From contig DASXIW010000028.1 of the NCBI GenBank assembly GCA_036497785.1, positions 1 to 38,142 of the forward strand: a stretch of 38,142 nt of DNA, in the 5' to 3' direction. Each line of letters opens with the position of its first letter. Positions within the stretch are counted from its first letter, which is position 1. The notes under the pieces were generated by a model. It saw nothing but the letters and a program-made list of their open reading frames with translations, had not been told where the DNA came from and did not search any database. Of this stretch, positions 1 through 7,050 are shown one piece after another. The position numbers and the translations under genes were made by a program. The stretch is from DASXIW01 sp036497785 (GTDB lineage: Bacteria > Pseudomonadota > Alphaproteobacteria > Acetobacterales > Acetobacteraceae).

Positions 1-996
1 CGCCTGGCGTTGGCGCCGCTCCGGTTCCAGCAGACGGCGTTCGGCATCACGCTCGATAACGCGCCCTGGCGCATGCAGCGTATCCTCTATCCCGCGCTGG
101 CATGGGGCGCGTCCTTCGGCCGTGCCGCGTGGCTGCCAGCCGCGATGTTCCTGGTCAATCTCCTCGGGCTCGCCGCCGTCGCGATGTTCGCGGTTCTGCT
201 GACCGCCCGCCTGCGGCTCCCCGCTCTAACGCCGCTCGCGATCATGGTTTGGCCAGGCTTCATCATCGCCCTCACGCGTGACACCACGGAAATCGTCGCG
301 GCGGCTTTCCTGCTGGGCGCGCTGGATTCCTATTTCGCCAAGCGCCTTCTGGCGTTCGGCGTCCTGGGCGCATTGGCAACCCTGACACGCGAAACCAGTA
401 TCCTGGTCCTGGGCGGCATATTGTGCTTCGAACTCCTCCGGGCGATCCGTGACGCCACGGCCGCTTCATGCTGGCGTCGCGTGGCAATTTGCGGCCTGGC
501 CCTGGTCCCGTTCCTGGTCTGGCGGGAGATGCTGCGTCTGTTCTGGGGTGATTCGTTTCAGGATGCGGCCTTGGCGGCCAATATGGGCTGGCCGTTCGCC
601 GGTGCCGCCACGATGCTGCGCGATTCACTGACCGGCATTCGCCGCTACGCTCCGGCGCCCGGCTTTGACGCCGAGATTCGCACCTACACCATCGCCAGTA
701 CCTGCTGGCTGCTTTCGTTTTGCGCCGTCGTTGCCGCACGACTGCCGGCCGCGTTGCGCATGGCGGGTGCGGGCGCGCTGGCGGCCGGCTGGCTCCCGGT
801 CATCGGACTGATGTCGACGCTGACCGCGAACGGTCCTTGGATTGAGTCCACCGCGTATTTCCGCGCTTTCACCGAGTGTTACCTCGTTGGTTCCCTGATT
901 CCGGCGGCGCGTCCGACGCCGGGATGGCGGAGCTGGGTCCTGGTTGCCGGCGGCGTGGCGGTCTGGCTGGTCGCCTGGTTCCTGGCTAACAGCTAA
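1..996 (+). CDS. Polytopic membrane protein, GT-C glycosyltransferase-like (5' truncated by window edge)
   Basis: The frame is open through the first base of the window, so the start lies outside it and at least 331 residues are present. The protein is strongly hydrophobic, with about eight predicted membrane segments. Near the visible N-terminus is the motif QRILYPALAWG, which I associate with multi-membrane GT-C-fold proteins implicated in cell-surface glycopolymer synthesis. A short charged loop TRDTTE follows the third or fourth helix, as in GT-C proteins where acidic loop residues serve catalysis. The seen facts are the topology and the QRILYP motif; the glycosyltransferase role is inference. 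It is convergent with the leftward MFS gene ending at 1022. A generic membrane protein of unknown function remains possible. Confidence 0.6.
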   Translation, partial: RLALAPLRFQQTAFGITLDNAPWRMQRILYPALAWGASFGRAAWLPAAMFLVNLLGLAAVAMFAVLLTARLRLPALTPLAIMVWPGFIIALTRDTTEIVAAAFLLGALDSYFAKRLLAFGVLGALATLTRETSILVLGGILCFELLRAIRDATAASCWRRVAICGLALVPFLVWREMLRLFWGDSFQDAALAANMGWPFAGAATMLRDSLTGIRRYAPAPGFDAEIRTYTIASTCWLLSFCAVVAARLPAALRMAGAGALAAGWLPVIGLMSTLTANGPWIESTAYFRAFTECYLVGSLIPAARPTPGWRSWVLVAGGVAVWLVAWFLANS

Positions 997-1021
997 AGAG
1001 GGATTCACCGGGCAAAGGCGG

Positions 1022-2185
1022 CTACCTCACCCGTCGCGTCGTCCAGACCAGCACCATCGACACCACGGACGCCGCGGCCGCCACCGCGAAGGCCGCCTGC
1101 AGCCCGAAGCCCGAGGCCAGCAGCCCCGCGGCCGGTCCCGCCGCGCCCAGTCCAAGATCGAAGCACGCCAGGAACGCCCCCAGCGCCACACCCCGGCTTT
1201 CCGCCGGCACCCGCCGCACCGTCTCCACACCCAGCGAGGGGAACACCAACGAATATCCCAACCCGGTCAGCGTGGTGCCCGCCAGCGCCTGTAACGGCGA
1301 CGCCGCGGCGGCAATCACCGCCAAGCCCGCTGCCTCCACCGTCAACGAGATCAGCGCCATCCGCACCCCGCCCAGCCGATCGGGAAGGCCAGCGAACAGC
1401 AATCGTGCGGTGATATAGGCGGCGCCGAATCCGGTCAGCCCCAGCGCCGCGCCGGACCAGCCCATTTCCGCATAGCGCAGCGCCAGGAAGGCCGCGATCG
1501 TGCCGAACCCGCCGGAGGCCAGCACCAGGCTCAGTCCCGGTGGCCAGATGCGGCGGATCACGCCCAGGAACGGCACACGCTGGCGCTGCACCCGGGCGAT
1601 ACCCGGCAGCATCAGCGCCGCGGGAACAGCCAGCAGAGGCATGATCAGGACTGCCCCGGCAACACCGGCAAAGCCGCTATAGCTGTCGATCAGCCCGCCA
1701 ACCGGCGCCCCCACGGCCAGCGCGCCGTACATCGCGATGCCGATCCAGGCCATTGCCCGCCCGGCATGCTGCGGCCCCACCGTGGCGACCGCCCAGGCCA
1801 TGATGCCGGTGGTGAACAGGCTGTCTCCCAGCCCCAGCACCAGCCGGCCCAGGATCAGCATGGCCAGCCCCGGGGCCGGCGGGAGCGCGGTGGACAGCAG
1901 ATAGGCCACCCCGGTGCATGCCGTGACGGACAGTCCGATCAGCACGGCGATCTTGGTACCGCGCCGGTCGGCCAATGCGCCGGCGATCTGCCGGGTCAGC
2001 AGCGTCATGCCCGCGGACAGTCCGACAACGATGCCCACCACGGTGGTGCCGTACCCCAGGCCGAAACGCACCTGCACCGGCAGGGCGGATAGCGGCACCC
2101 CGATCGCGGAGTAGCCGAGGAAGACGATCAGCGCGAAGGGAAGCAGCGTCAGCGTCAGGCTGCGCGGGGGGGCGGTTGTCGACAT
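1022..2185 (-). CDS. MFS transporter, YfcJ/YhhS-like
   Basis: A 387-residue protein of the usual 12-helix major facilitator length. The loop between helices 2 and 3 carries GALADRRGTKIA, the MFS signature (GxLaDRxGrk), and helix 4 has LGRLVLGLGDSLF. The overall pattern resembles the YfcJ/YhhS branch of proton-driven exporters, which includes arabinose and drug exporters. The substrate cannot be read from sequence. It lies 81 bp downstream of the DUF971 gene on the same strand and could be the last gene of the Trm112-DUF971 transcript. It converges on the rightward membrane protein ending at 996. The stop is TAG at 1022-1024 and the ATG at 2183-2185 gives a natural cytoplasmic N-terminus. Confidence 0.85.
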   Translation of the reverse strand: MSTTAPPRSLTLTLLPFALIVFLGYSAIGVPLSALPVQVRFGLGYGTTVVGIVVGLSAGMTLLTRQIAGALADRRGTKIAVLIGLSVTACTGVAYLLSTALPPAPGLAMLILGRLVLGLGDSLFTTGIMAWAVATVGPQHAGRAMAWIGIAMYGALAVGAPVGGLIDSYSGFAGVAGAVLIMPLLAVPAALMLPGIARVQRQRVPFLGVIRRIWPPGLSLVLASGGFGTIAAFLALRYAEMGWSGAALGLTGFGAAYITARLLFAGLPDRLGGVRMALISLTVEAAGLAVIAAAASPLQALAGTTLTGLGYSLVFPSLGVETVRRVPAESRGVALGAFLACFDLGLGAAGPAAGLLASGFGLQAAFAVAAAASVVSMVLVWTTRRVR

Positions 2186-2266
2186 GGGAACGGCTTATCT
2201 CATGCGACCCGCGCGTGGCAGCTCCGGCGGCGAAGGGCAGACTTGTCCGGCCGGGGGCGCGGAACC

Positions 2267-2620
2267 TCAGGGATCGCGGCTGAGCCCCTTGGCGTCCAGC
2301 GCCGCCAGATAATCCCGCCAGCGCCGCTCCTGCTCGCGGCCGAGCTGGTGCAGATACTCCCAGGAGTAGATCCCGGTATCGTGCAGATCGTCGAACAGAA
2401 TGCGGATGGCGTAATGGCCGACCGGCTCGATCGCCATGATGCCGACATGCCGACGTCCAGGCACCGTCTTGCGCTCGGACGGGGCATGACCCTGAACCTC
2501 GGCGCTGGGGCTCTCCACACGCAGATACTCGGCGGGCAGGATGAAGGCGGCGCCGTCGTCGAAATCCACTTCCAGCCGCTTCTCGGCCCGTTTCAGCCGG
2601 ATTTCGACCGGAATCGGCAT
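2267..2620 (-). CDS. DUF971 (GBBH-like N-terminal domain) protein
   Basis: A 117-residue protein covering the DUF971 / gamma-butyrobetaine-hydroxylase-like N-terminal fold. Recognisable elements are an early EIRL strand, the central FILPAEYLRVESPSAE stretch and the late HDTGIYSWEYL motif, which is the hallmark of the family. Free-standing DUF971 proteins have been linked to iron-sulfur cluster handling, but the biochemical role is unsettled. Its ATG (2618-2620) overlaps the TGA of the upstream Trm112 gene by one base (TGATG), so the two are very probably translationally coupled. The same promoter may feed the MFS gene downstream. A Fur-like operator pair upstream of this cluster fits an iron connection, but that is inference. 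Confidence 0.85.
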   Translation of the reverse strand: MPIPVEIRLKRAEKRLEVDFDDGAAFILPAEYLRVESPSAEVQGHAPSERKTVPGRRHVGIMAIEPVGHYAIRILFDDLHDTGIYSWEYLHQLGREQERRWRDYLAALDAKGLSRDP

Positions 2621-2826
2621 CAGGCGCCGTCCAGCGTCCGCGCCTCCTCGGGCAGCATGATCGGAATGCCATCGCGGATCGGGTAGGCGAGGCCGGCGGT
2701 GGTGCTGATCAGCTCATTGCGCTCACGGTCGTAGGATAGCGGTCCCTTGGTGAGCGGACAGACCAGAATCTCCAGCAGCCGTGGATCGACGGGCACGGAA
2801 GGGGGGGTGGAATCAGGGTTGTCCAT
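2620..2826 (-). CDS. Trm112-family small protein (YcaR-like)
   Basis: A 68-residue protein with the Trm112/YcaR core: LLEILVCPLTKGPLSY, then NELISTTAGLAYPIRDGIPIML. In yeast, Trm112 activates several methyltransferases; bacterial homologues are largely uncharacterised. The family zinc site is incomplete here: the CxxC of enterobacterial YcaR is CPLT, leaving a single cysteine, which I recall as common in alphaproteobacteria. Zinc binding is therefore doubtful. The ATG at 2824-2826 was chosen because the family begins about ten residues before LLEILVCP. The stop overlaps the DUF971 start by one base. A class I methyltransferase is encoded nearby on the same strand (3192-3830), a possible partner by context only. 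Confidence 0.85.
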   Translation of the reverse strand: MDNPDSTPPSVPVDPRLLEILVCPLTKGPLSYDRERNELISTTAGLAYPIRDGIPIMLPEEARTLDGA

Positions 2827-2891
2827 GTCCGGATTAGAGCATTTTCGCCGCAGGACTGTCCATCGCGCCCGCGCGGCCCGGCCCGGCCCGT

Positions 2892-3074
2892 CTATCCTTC
2901 CGGTTCCTCGGTCCGGTCGGAAGGCGAGGCGGGATGCTCGCCGCAGACCTGCGGCGGCGTGTCCGGCCGGGATGGCGGCGTGCATTCCAGGGTCATCGTC
3001 AGCCCGGTTGGCAGGGTGATGCTTCGCCGCAGCATCTCGGGCCGTGCGTCGGGGCGTGTGGGGCAGGGGTCCAA
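2892..3074 (-). CDS. Possible small protein gene behind a Fur-like promoter
   Basis: A 60-codon frame starting with TTG at 3072-3074. It is preceded by GGAG (3083-3086 on the opposite strand) at about eight bases, and the stop is TAG at 2892. I do not recognise the product: it is proline-rich, has two cysteines and an acidic end, and no membrane segment. It does not carry the C-terminal motif of HemP, the small iron-regulated protein I would have expected behind such operators. Support is positional: a plausible promoter and two palindromes lie just upstream, and Trm112 follows 65 bp downstream on the same strand. It may instead be 5' leader of the Trm112 transcript. Confidence 0.25.
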   Translation of the reverse strand: MDPCPTRPDARPEMLRRSITLPTGLTMTLECTPPSRPDTPPQVCGEHPASPSDRTEEPEG

Positions 3075-3089
3075 GGGCGTGTCTCCAAC

Positions 3090-3104
3090 TGCGAATTGTT
3101 CGCA
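3090..3104. promoter_or_regulatory. Fur-like palindromic operator, promoter-proximal copy
   Basis: TGCGAATTGTTCGCA is a 6-3-6 inverted repeat (TGCGAA / TTCGCA). It matches the 7-1-7 layout of Fur-type boxes and has the TGCGA...TCGCA half-sites I associate with alphaproteobacterial iron regulators. It touches the proposed -10 element (3104-3109) of the leftward promoter, so an occupied site would block RNA polymerase. The regulator is inferred; no Fur gene is in the window. Confidence 0.5.
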
Positions 3105-3132
3105 ATTGAGACCGTGGCGCGAGTCTGGTCAA
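3104..3132 (-). promoter_or_regulatory. Leftward sigma70-like promoter between operators
   Basis: On the minus strand, TTGACC (3132-3127) matches the -35 consensus at 5 of 6 positions. It is followed after exactly 17 bases by TCAATT (3109-3104), a weak -10. The arrangement lies between two matching palindromes and would transcribe the small frame at 3074 and the Trm112-DUF971 genes. The -10 is poor, so the exact start is uncertain. Confidence 0.4.
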
Positions 3133-3139
3133 GTGATTT

Positions 3140-3154
3140 TGCGACTGACTCGCA
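3140..3154. promoter_or_regulatory. Fur-like palindromic operator, promoter-distal copy
   Basis: TGCGACTGACTCGCA has the same TGCGA-N5-TCGCA architecture as the copy at 3090-3104, extended by one more pair (T/A) on the outside. Its centre is 50 bp from that of the first copy, on the far side of the -35 element. Two identical half-site sets flanking a promoter suggest cooperative or loop-type repression. It lies 38 bp past the stop of the methyltransferase gene. Confidence 0.5.
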
Positions 3155-3191
3155 ATCGCATCGATGAACATGGGCCTGCCCAGGTTTCGAC

Positions 3192-3830
3192 CTACTCCGG
3201 CAGCAGCCGGTACAGCACAACCAATCGCTCGGTATGGTCCTCCAGCTCCATGGTCGTGGGCACCATCATCCGCGCGAATTCCGTCATGCCGCCGCGCGGC
3301 ACATAGGCCCGGCCGGGATCGGCGACCCAAACCTCGGCGGTTCGCGCCATGCGCCTCAGCCAAGGCAGAATATGCGAGGTCATTGGCGCCTCGTAGCACA
3401 CGTCCCCGCACAGGATCAGGTCCCACCGGCATGCCGCGCCGACCAGATCGCCCTCCAGCGCCGCCACCTCAACCCCGTTCTCGCGCGCATTGAGCCGGAT
3501 GGCGGCGACGGCGAGGGGATCGATCTCCGCCGCTTCCACCGAAGCCGCCTTGGCCAGGGCGCAGGCAATGGCGGCCAAGCCGCAGCCTGCGGCGAAATCC
3601 AGCACCCGCTTGCCTGCCACCAGCGCCGGGTGGTCCAGCACGTGCCGCGCAAGCGCCTCGCTGCCCGGCCAGGCGAAAGCCCAGAACGGCGGCGCGATGC
3701 CGGTCCGGCGCAGCCAATCCTCGCTGGCCTGCCAGATCGGTGTGATCTCGCTGGCCAGATGCAGCGCGATCCTCGGCGCCAGCGCTGCGCGCGACAGCGC
3801 GGTATGGGCGCGCAAGAAATCCTCTGTCAC
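3192..3830 (-). CDS. Class I SAM methyltransferase, ETF-beta lysine methyltransferase (METTL20)-like
   Basis: A 212-residue methyltransferase-family-16 protein. The PPFWAFAWPGSEAL stretch (47-60) and the SAM-binding motif VLDFAAGCGLAAI (76-88) are characteristic. Acidic motif II (EIDPLA) is followed by a post-II motif GDVCYE (142-147), of the type used by lysine methyltransferases of the METTL20/21 group. Agrobacterium has a homologue that methylates electron-transfer flavoprotein beta, and this is the best functional guess. Older annotations would call it a predicted nicotinamide N-methylase or PrmA-like. It starts 10 bp after ubiA ends and is probably co-transcribed with it, which ties it to respiratory electron transfer. 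Confidence 0.75.
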   Translation of the reverse strand: MTEDFLRAHTALSRAALAPRIALHLASEITPIWQASEDWLRRTGIAPPFWAFAWPGSEALARHVLDHPALVAGKRVLDFAAGCGLAAIACALAKAASVEAAEIDPLAVAAIRLNARENGVEVAALEGDLVGAACRWDLILCGDVCYEAPMTSHILPWLRRMARTAEVWVADPGRAYVPRGGMTEFARMMVPTTMELEDHTERLVVLYRLLPE

Positions 3831-3840
3831 GGCGCCCCCG

Positions 3841-4740
3841 TCACAAGCGGCCCAGCAGGATCGCGGCGGCCACGGCCAGCCCGGTTTCCCGGTTCAGCTT
3901 GAACAGGCGCAGGCACAGGCCGGGATCGTCGATATCCACGCGCGCCAGCTGCCACGCCAGCAGGGCTGCCGGCAGCACCAGGGTTGCGAAAAACGGCGCG
4001 TGCAGCCCCGCCAGCGCCCCGGCCAGCACCAGCAACGCCAGCGTGCCGCCATAGCAGACCGCAAGGAACGCGCGCGTCCGCGCGGCGAACAGCCGCGCAG
4101 TGGAACGCACGCCAATCAGCGCATCGTCCTCGCTGTCCTGATGCGCGTAGATGGTGTCGTAGCCGAGGATCCACAGGATCACCGCCGCGTACAGCGCCGC
4201 CGCCGCGCCATAGGCACCGCCGCCGGCGGCGACATAGCCCATCGGCGCACCCCAGCCGAAGGTGAAGCCCAGAAACAGCTGCGGCCACCACGTCACCCGC
4301 TTGGCCAGCGGATAGCTCGCCACCAGCAGCAACGAGGCCACGCCGAGCATCTGGGCGTTGCGGTTCAGCTGCAACAGGATCGTCAGCGACACCGCCAGCA
4401 GCGCCGCCAGGAACCCGGCTGCGCCGCGCATTCGCACCGCGCCCGACGCCAGTGGCCGGCCGGCGGTACGGGTCACCTTGCGGTCCAGGTCGCGGTCCCA
4501 CATGTCGTTGACCACGCAGCCCGCGCCGCGCATCAGCACCGCGCCGGCCAGGAACAGCGCGATCAGCCACAGGCTGCGCCCCGCCGGCGCGCGCGCCAGC
4601 AGGATGGACCACAGCCCGGGCAGAAACAGCAGCCAGACCCCGATCGGCCGGTCCAGCCGCGCCAGATGTGCGTAAGGCACCCACGCGGCCGGCAGCCAGG
4701 TCAGCCAGCCGCCGCGGCGGATATCGGTATAGGGCTGCAT
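3841..4740 (-). CDS. ubiA: 4-hydroxybenzoate polyprenyltransferase
   Basis: A 299-residue integral membrane prenyltransferase of ubiquinone synthesis, which joins the polyprenyl tail to 4-hydroxybenzoate. Both aspartate-rich motifs are present: NDMWDRDLD (78-86) and YDTIYAHQDSEDD (193-206 region). They bind magnesium-diphosphate. The N-terminal family signature RLDRPIGVWLLFLPGLW is intact, and the remainder is about eight hydrophobic helices. The ATG at 4738-4740 was chosen because the family begins shortly before DRPIG; a frame extension to 4827 would run into rsmE. The gene is divergent from rsmE with only 22 bp between the chosen starts, and is followed at 10 bp by the methyltransferase. 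Confidence 0.93.
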   Translation of the reverse strand: MQPYTDIRRGGWLTWLPAAWVPYAHLARLDRPIGVWLLFLPGLWSILLARAPAGRSLWLIALFLAGAVLMRGAGCVVNDMWDRDLDRKVTRTAGRPLASGAVRMRGAAGFLAALLAVSLTILLQLNRNAQMLGVASLLLVASYPLAKRVTWWPQLFLGFTFGWGAPMGYVAAGGGAYGAAAALYAAVILWILGYDTIYAHQDSEDDALIGVRSTARLFAARTRAFLAVCYGGTLALLVLAGALAGLHAPFFATLVLPAALLAWQLARVDIDDPGLCLRLFKLNRETGLAVAAAILLGRL

Positions 4741-4762
4741 GGGTGTTACTGTGCCGGCCGCC

Positions 4763-5470
4763 ATGACCTCGTCAATCCGCCTGTATGTCGATGCGCCGCT
4801 GCATGATCGCGCAGAGCCCGATGCCACGCCGGCCCAGGCGCATTATCTCGCCAGCGTCATGCGTCGCGGCGTGGGCGATGAATTGCGCCTTTTCAACGGA
4901 ATGGATGGCGAATTCCTCGCCCGCATCCACAGCCTGCGCCGCGATCGCGCGCGCTTCGCCGTGCAGCGCCGGTTGCGCGTGCAAACGGTGGGTCCAGATC
5001 TGTGGCTGCTGTTCGCCCCGTTAAAGCGCGACGCCACCGACCTTGTCGTGCAGAAGGCCACCGAACTGGGGGTGGCAGCGATCCTGCCGGTATTCACCGA
5101 GCGCACCAACGCGGCCCGCTTGAACGAGACCCGTCTCGCCGCCATCGCCACCGAGGCGGCGGAGCAGTGCGAAAGGCTGACGGTGCCGCGAATCGATGCA
5201 CCGCGCCGGCTGGCCGACAGGCTTGCCGAATGGCCGGCAGGGCGGCGGCTGGTGGTGGCCATGGAGCGGATCAATGCCGGACCGATCCGTGCCGAACCCG
5301 GTCCGACGGCGCTTCTGATCGGCCCGGAAGGTGGTTTCACGCCAGTGGAGCTTGACGCATTGCGGCGTCGTCCCTTTGTTCTGCCGGCCACGCTCGGCTC
5401 GCTGATCCTGCGGGCCGAGACCGCTGCCATCGCCGGACTGGCCCTGTTGCAGGCGCCAGCCGGCGGCTAA
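4763..5470 (+). CDS. rsmE: 16S rRNA (uracil1498-N3)-methyltransferase
   Basis: A 235-residue SPOUT-class enzyme that methylates U1498 of 16S rRNA using SAM. The N-terminal PUA-like part includes QAHYLASVMRRGVGDELRLFNG. The knot region has EAAEQCERL (131-139), GPEGGF (187-192) and LGSLILRAETAAI (211-223), all diagnostic. The ATG at 4763 starts MTSSIRLYV, the normal family beginning. An in-frame ATG at 4739 also exists and would overlap the ubiA start codon base for base (CATG at 4738-4741). gshA follows 69 bp after the stop and may share the transcript. Confidence 0.93.
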   Translation: MTSSIRLYVDAPLHDRAEPDATPAQAHYLASVMRRGVGDELRLFNGMDGEFLARIHSLRRDRARFAVQRRLRVQTVGPDLWLLFAPLKRDATDLVVQKATELGVAAILPVFTERTNAARLNETRLAAIATEAAEQCERLTVPRIDAPRRLADRLAEWPAGRRLVVAMERINAGPIRAEPGPTALLIGPEGGFTPVELDALRRRPFVLPATLGSLILRAETAAIAGLALLQAPAGG

Positions 5471-5539
5471 GACGTGCCTCCGCTTTTCTCTCCATTCGCG
5501 TCCCGCCCTGCTGCCGCGCTCGAACAAAACGGAATGTTG

Positions 5540-6919
5540 ATGTCCAATCCCGGAGATGCCGACGCGACGCCGATCGCCTCGATCCGCCTGCTGGCCGAGC
5601 ATATCGCCGCCGGCTGCAAGCCCGCCGAGCGGTTTGCGATCGGCACCGAGCACGAGAAATTCGGCTTTCGCCTGACCGATTTCACGCCGCCACCCTATGA
5701 ACCCGATGGGATCCACGCGGTGCTGGAGGGGATTGCGGCCACCGGCTGGACCCGAATCCTCGACCATGGCCGCCCGATCGGCCTGACCCGCGGCCGCGCC
5801 GCGATCTCGCTCGAACCCGCGGGCCAGTTGGAGCTTTCGGGCGGCACACTGGCCACGCTGCACGACACGCGGGCGGAATTCCTGGCCCATTTCGCCGATG
5901 TCCATCGCGCCGCCGAGGGGTTGGGGCTGGGCTTCGCACCGCTGGGGTTCCACCCCACCGCCTGCCGCGACGCCATGCCGTGGATGCCGAAAAGCCGCTA
6001 CGGCCTGATGCGGCGCTATATGCCCAAGGTGGGCAGCATGGGTCTGGACATGATGACCCGCACCTGCACCGTCCAGGTCAATCTGGACTACGCCAGCGAG
6101 GCCGACATGGTGCGCAAGCTGCGTGTCGCTCTCGCGCTGCAGCCGGTGGCCACCGCGCTGTTTGCCAATTCGCCGTTCTCCGAAGGCAGGCCGAACGGCT
6201 TCCTCAGCTACCGCGCCCATGTCTGGACCGACACGGACAACCAGCGCAGCGGCATCCCGCCGGTGTTCTTCGAGGACGGATTCGGGTTCGAACGCTATGC
6301 CGAGTGGCTGGTGGACTCGGTGCCGATGTATTTCGTGATGCGCGACGGCGGCTATGTCGACCTGACCGGCCAATCCTTCCGCCGCTTCCTCGACGGCAGG
6401 CTTGATCATCCGGACGCGGCATCGATCGGCCCGGCCACGCTCGGCGACTTCGCCGACCATATGACCACCGTGTTCACTGATGTGCGGCTGAAGCGTTTTC
6501 TGGAAATGCGCGGCGCCGACGCGGGATCGCTCGACATGATGTTGGCGCAGTCGGCACTCTGGGTGGGTCTGCTCTACGATCCCGCGGCGCTGCAAGCCGC
6601 CGCCGCCCTGGTGGCGCAGCATCCCTGGACCGATTTCGTCGCATTGCGCGCTTTGGTTCCCCGCCAGGGTCTGGACGCGCCCTGGGCGCCGGGCCACGGC
6701 TCGGTGCGCAACCTCGCGCGTGACATGGTCGCGATCGCCCGCGGCGGATTGTGCGCTCGGTCACGATTCGATACCGCCGGTCAGGATGAAACCCGGTATC
6801 TTGCACCCCTCGAAGCCATTGTGAACGGCGCTCCCACCCAGGCCGAAGCATGGCTTGCGCGTTTTCACGGCGAATGGGGTGGGGATGTCACGCGGATTTT
6901 CAACGAGTCGGCTATATGA
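5540..6919 (+). CDS. gshA: Glutamate-cysteine ligase, plant/alphaproteobacterial type
   Basis: A 459-residue enzyme catalysing ATP-dependent ligation of glutamate and cysteine, the first step of glutathione synthesis. It belongs to the GCS2/EgtA-related class shared by plants and alphaproteobacteria, not the E. coli class. Signature segments include RFAIGTEHEKFGF near the N-terminus, LEPAGQLELSG, PKSRYGLMRRYMP and MMTRTCTVQVNLDY, which bind glutamate and metal-ATP. Two in-frame ATGs exist at 5534 and 5540; I chose 5540 because GGAA (5531-5534) lies five bases ahead. Length fits the roughly 455-residue family. It lies 69 bp after rsmE on the same strand. Confidence 0.9.
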   Translation: MSNPGDADATPIASIRLLAEHIAAGCKPAERFAIGTEHEKFGFRLTDFTPPPYEPDGIHAVLEGIAATGWTRILDHGRPIGLTRGRAAISLEPAGQLELSGGTLATLHDTRAEFLAHFADVHRAAEGLGLGFAPLGFHPTACRDAMPWMPKSRYGLMRRYMPKVGSMGLDMMTRTCTVQVNLDYASEADMVRKLRVALALQPVATALFANSPFSEGRPNGFLSYRAHVWTDTDNQRSGIPPVFFEDGFGFERYAEWLVDSVPMYFVMRDGGYVDLTGQSFRRFLDGRLDHPDAASIGPATLGDFADHMTTVFTDVRLKRFLEMRGADAGSLDMMLAQSALWVGLLYDPAALQAAAALVAQHPWTDFVALRALVPRQGLDAPWAPGHGSVRNLARDMVAIARGGLCARSRFDTAGQDETRYLAPLEAIVNGAPTQAEAWLARFHGEWGGDVTRIFNESAI

Positions 6920-7050
6920 CAAAAATGTACTGTCGATTATTCCCCGACCTCACGCAGCTTTTATCACCGTTTGGCGTTGAATTTCTGGGATCACACGGAT
7001 GCGTTGTGTAACGGCTTGCCAGCGCAACCGGTCTGGGCGATGAATCGAAT

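Noticed and set aside
3092..3110. AATTG-TTCG-CAATT hairpin as an intrinsic terminator for the methyltransferase gene
   Set aside because: The stem is only 5 bp and AT-rich, it has no T run, and it lies within the better-supported operator and -10 region.
5021..6697. 558-codon leftward frame opposite rsmE and gshA
   Set aside because: It spans two real genes and their gap, and resembles no family.
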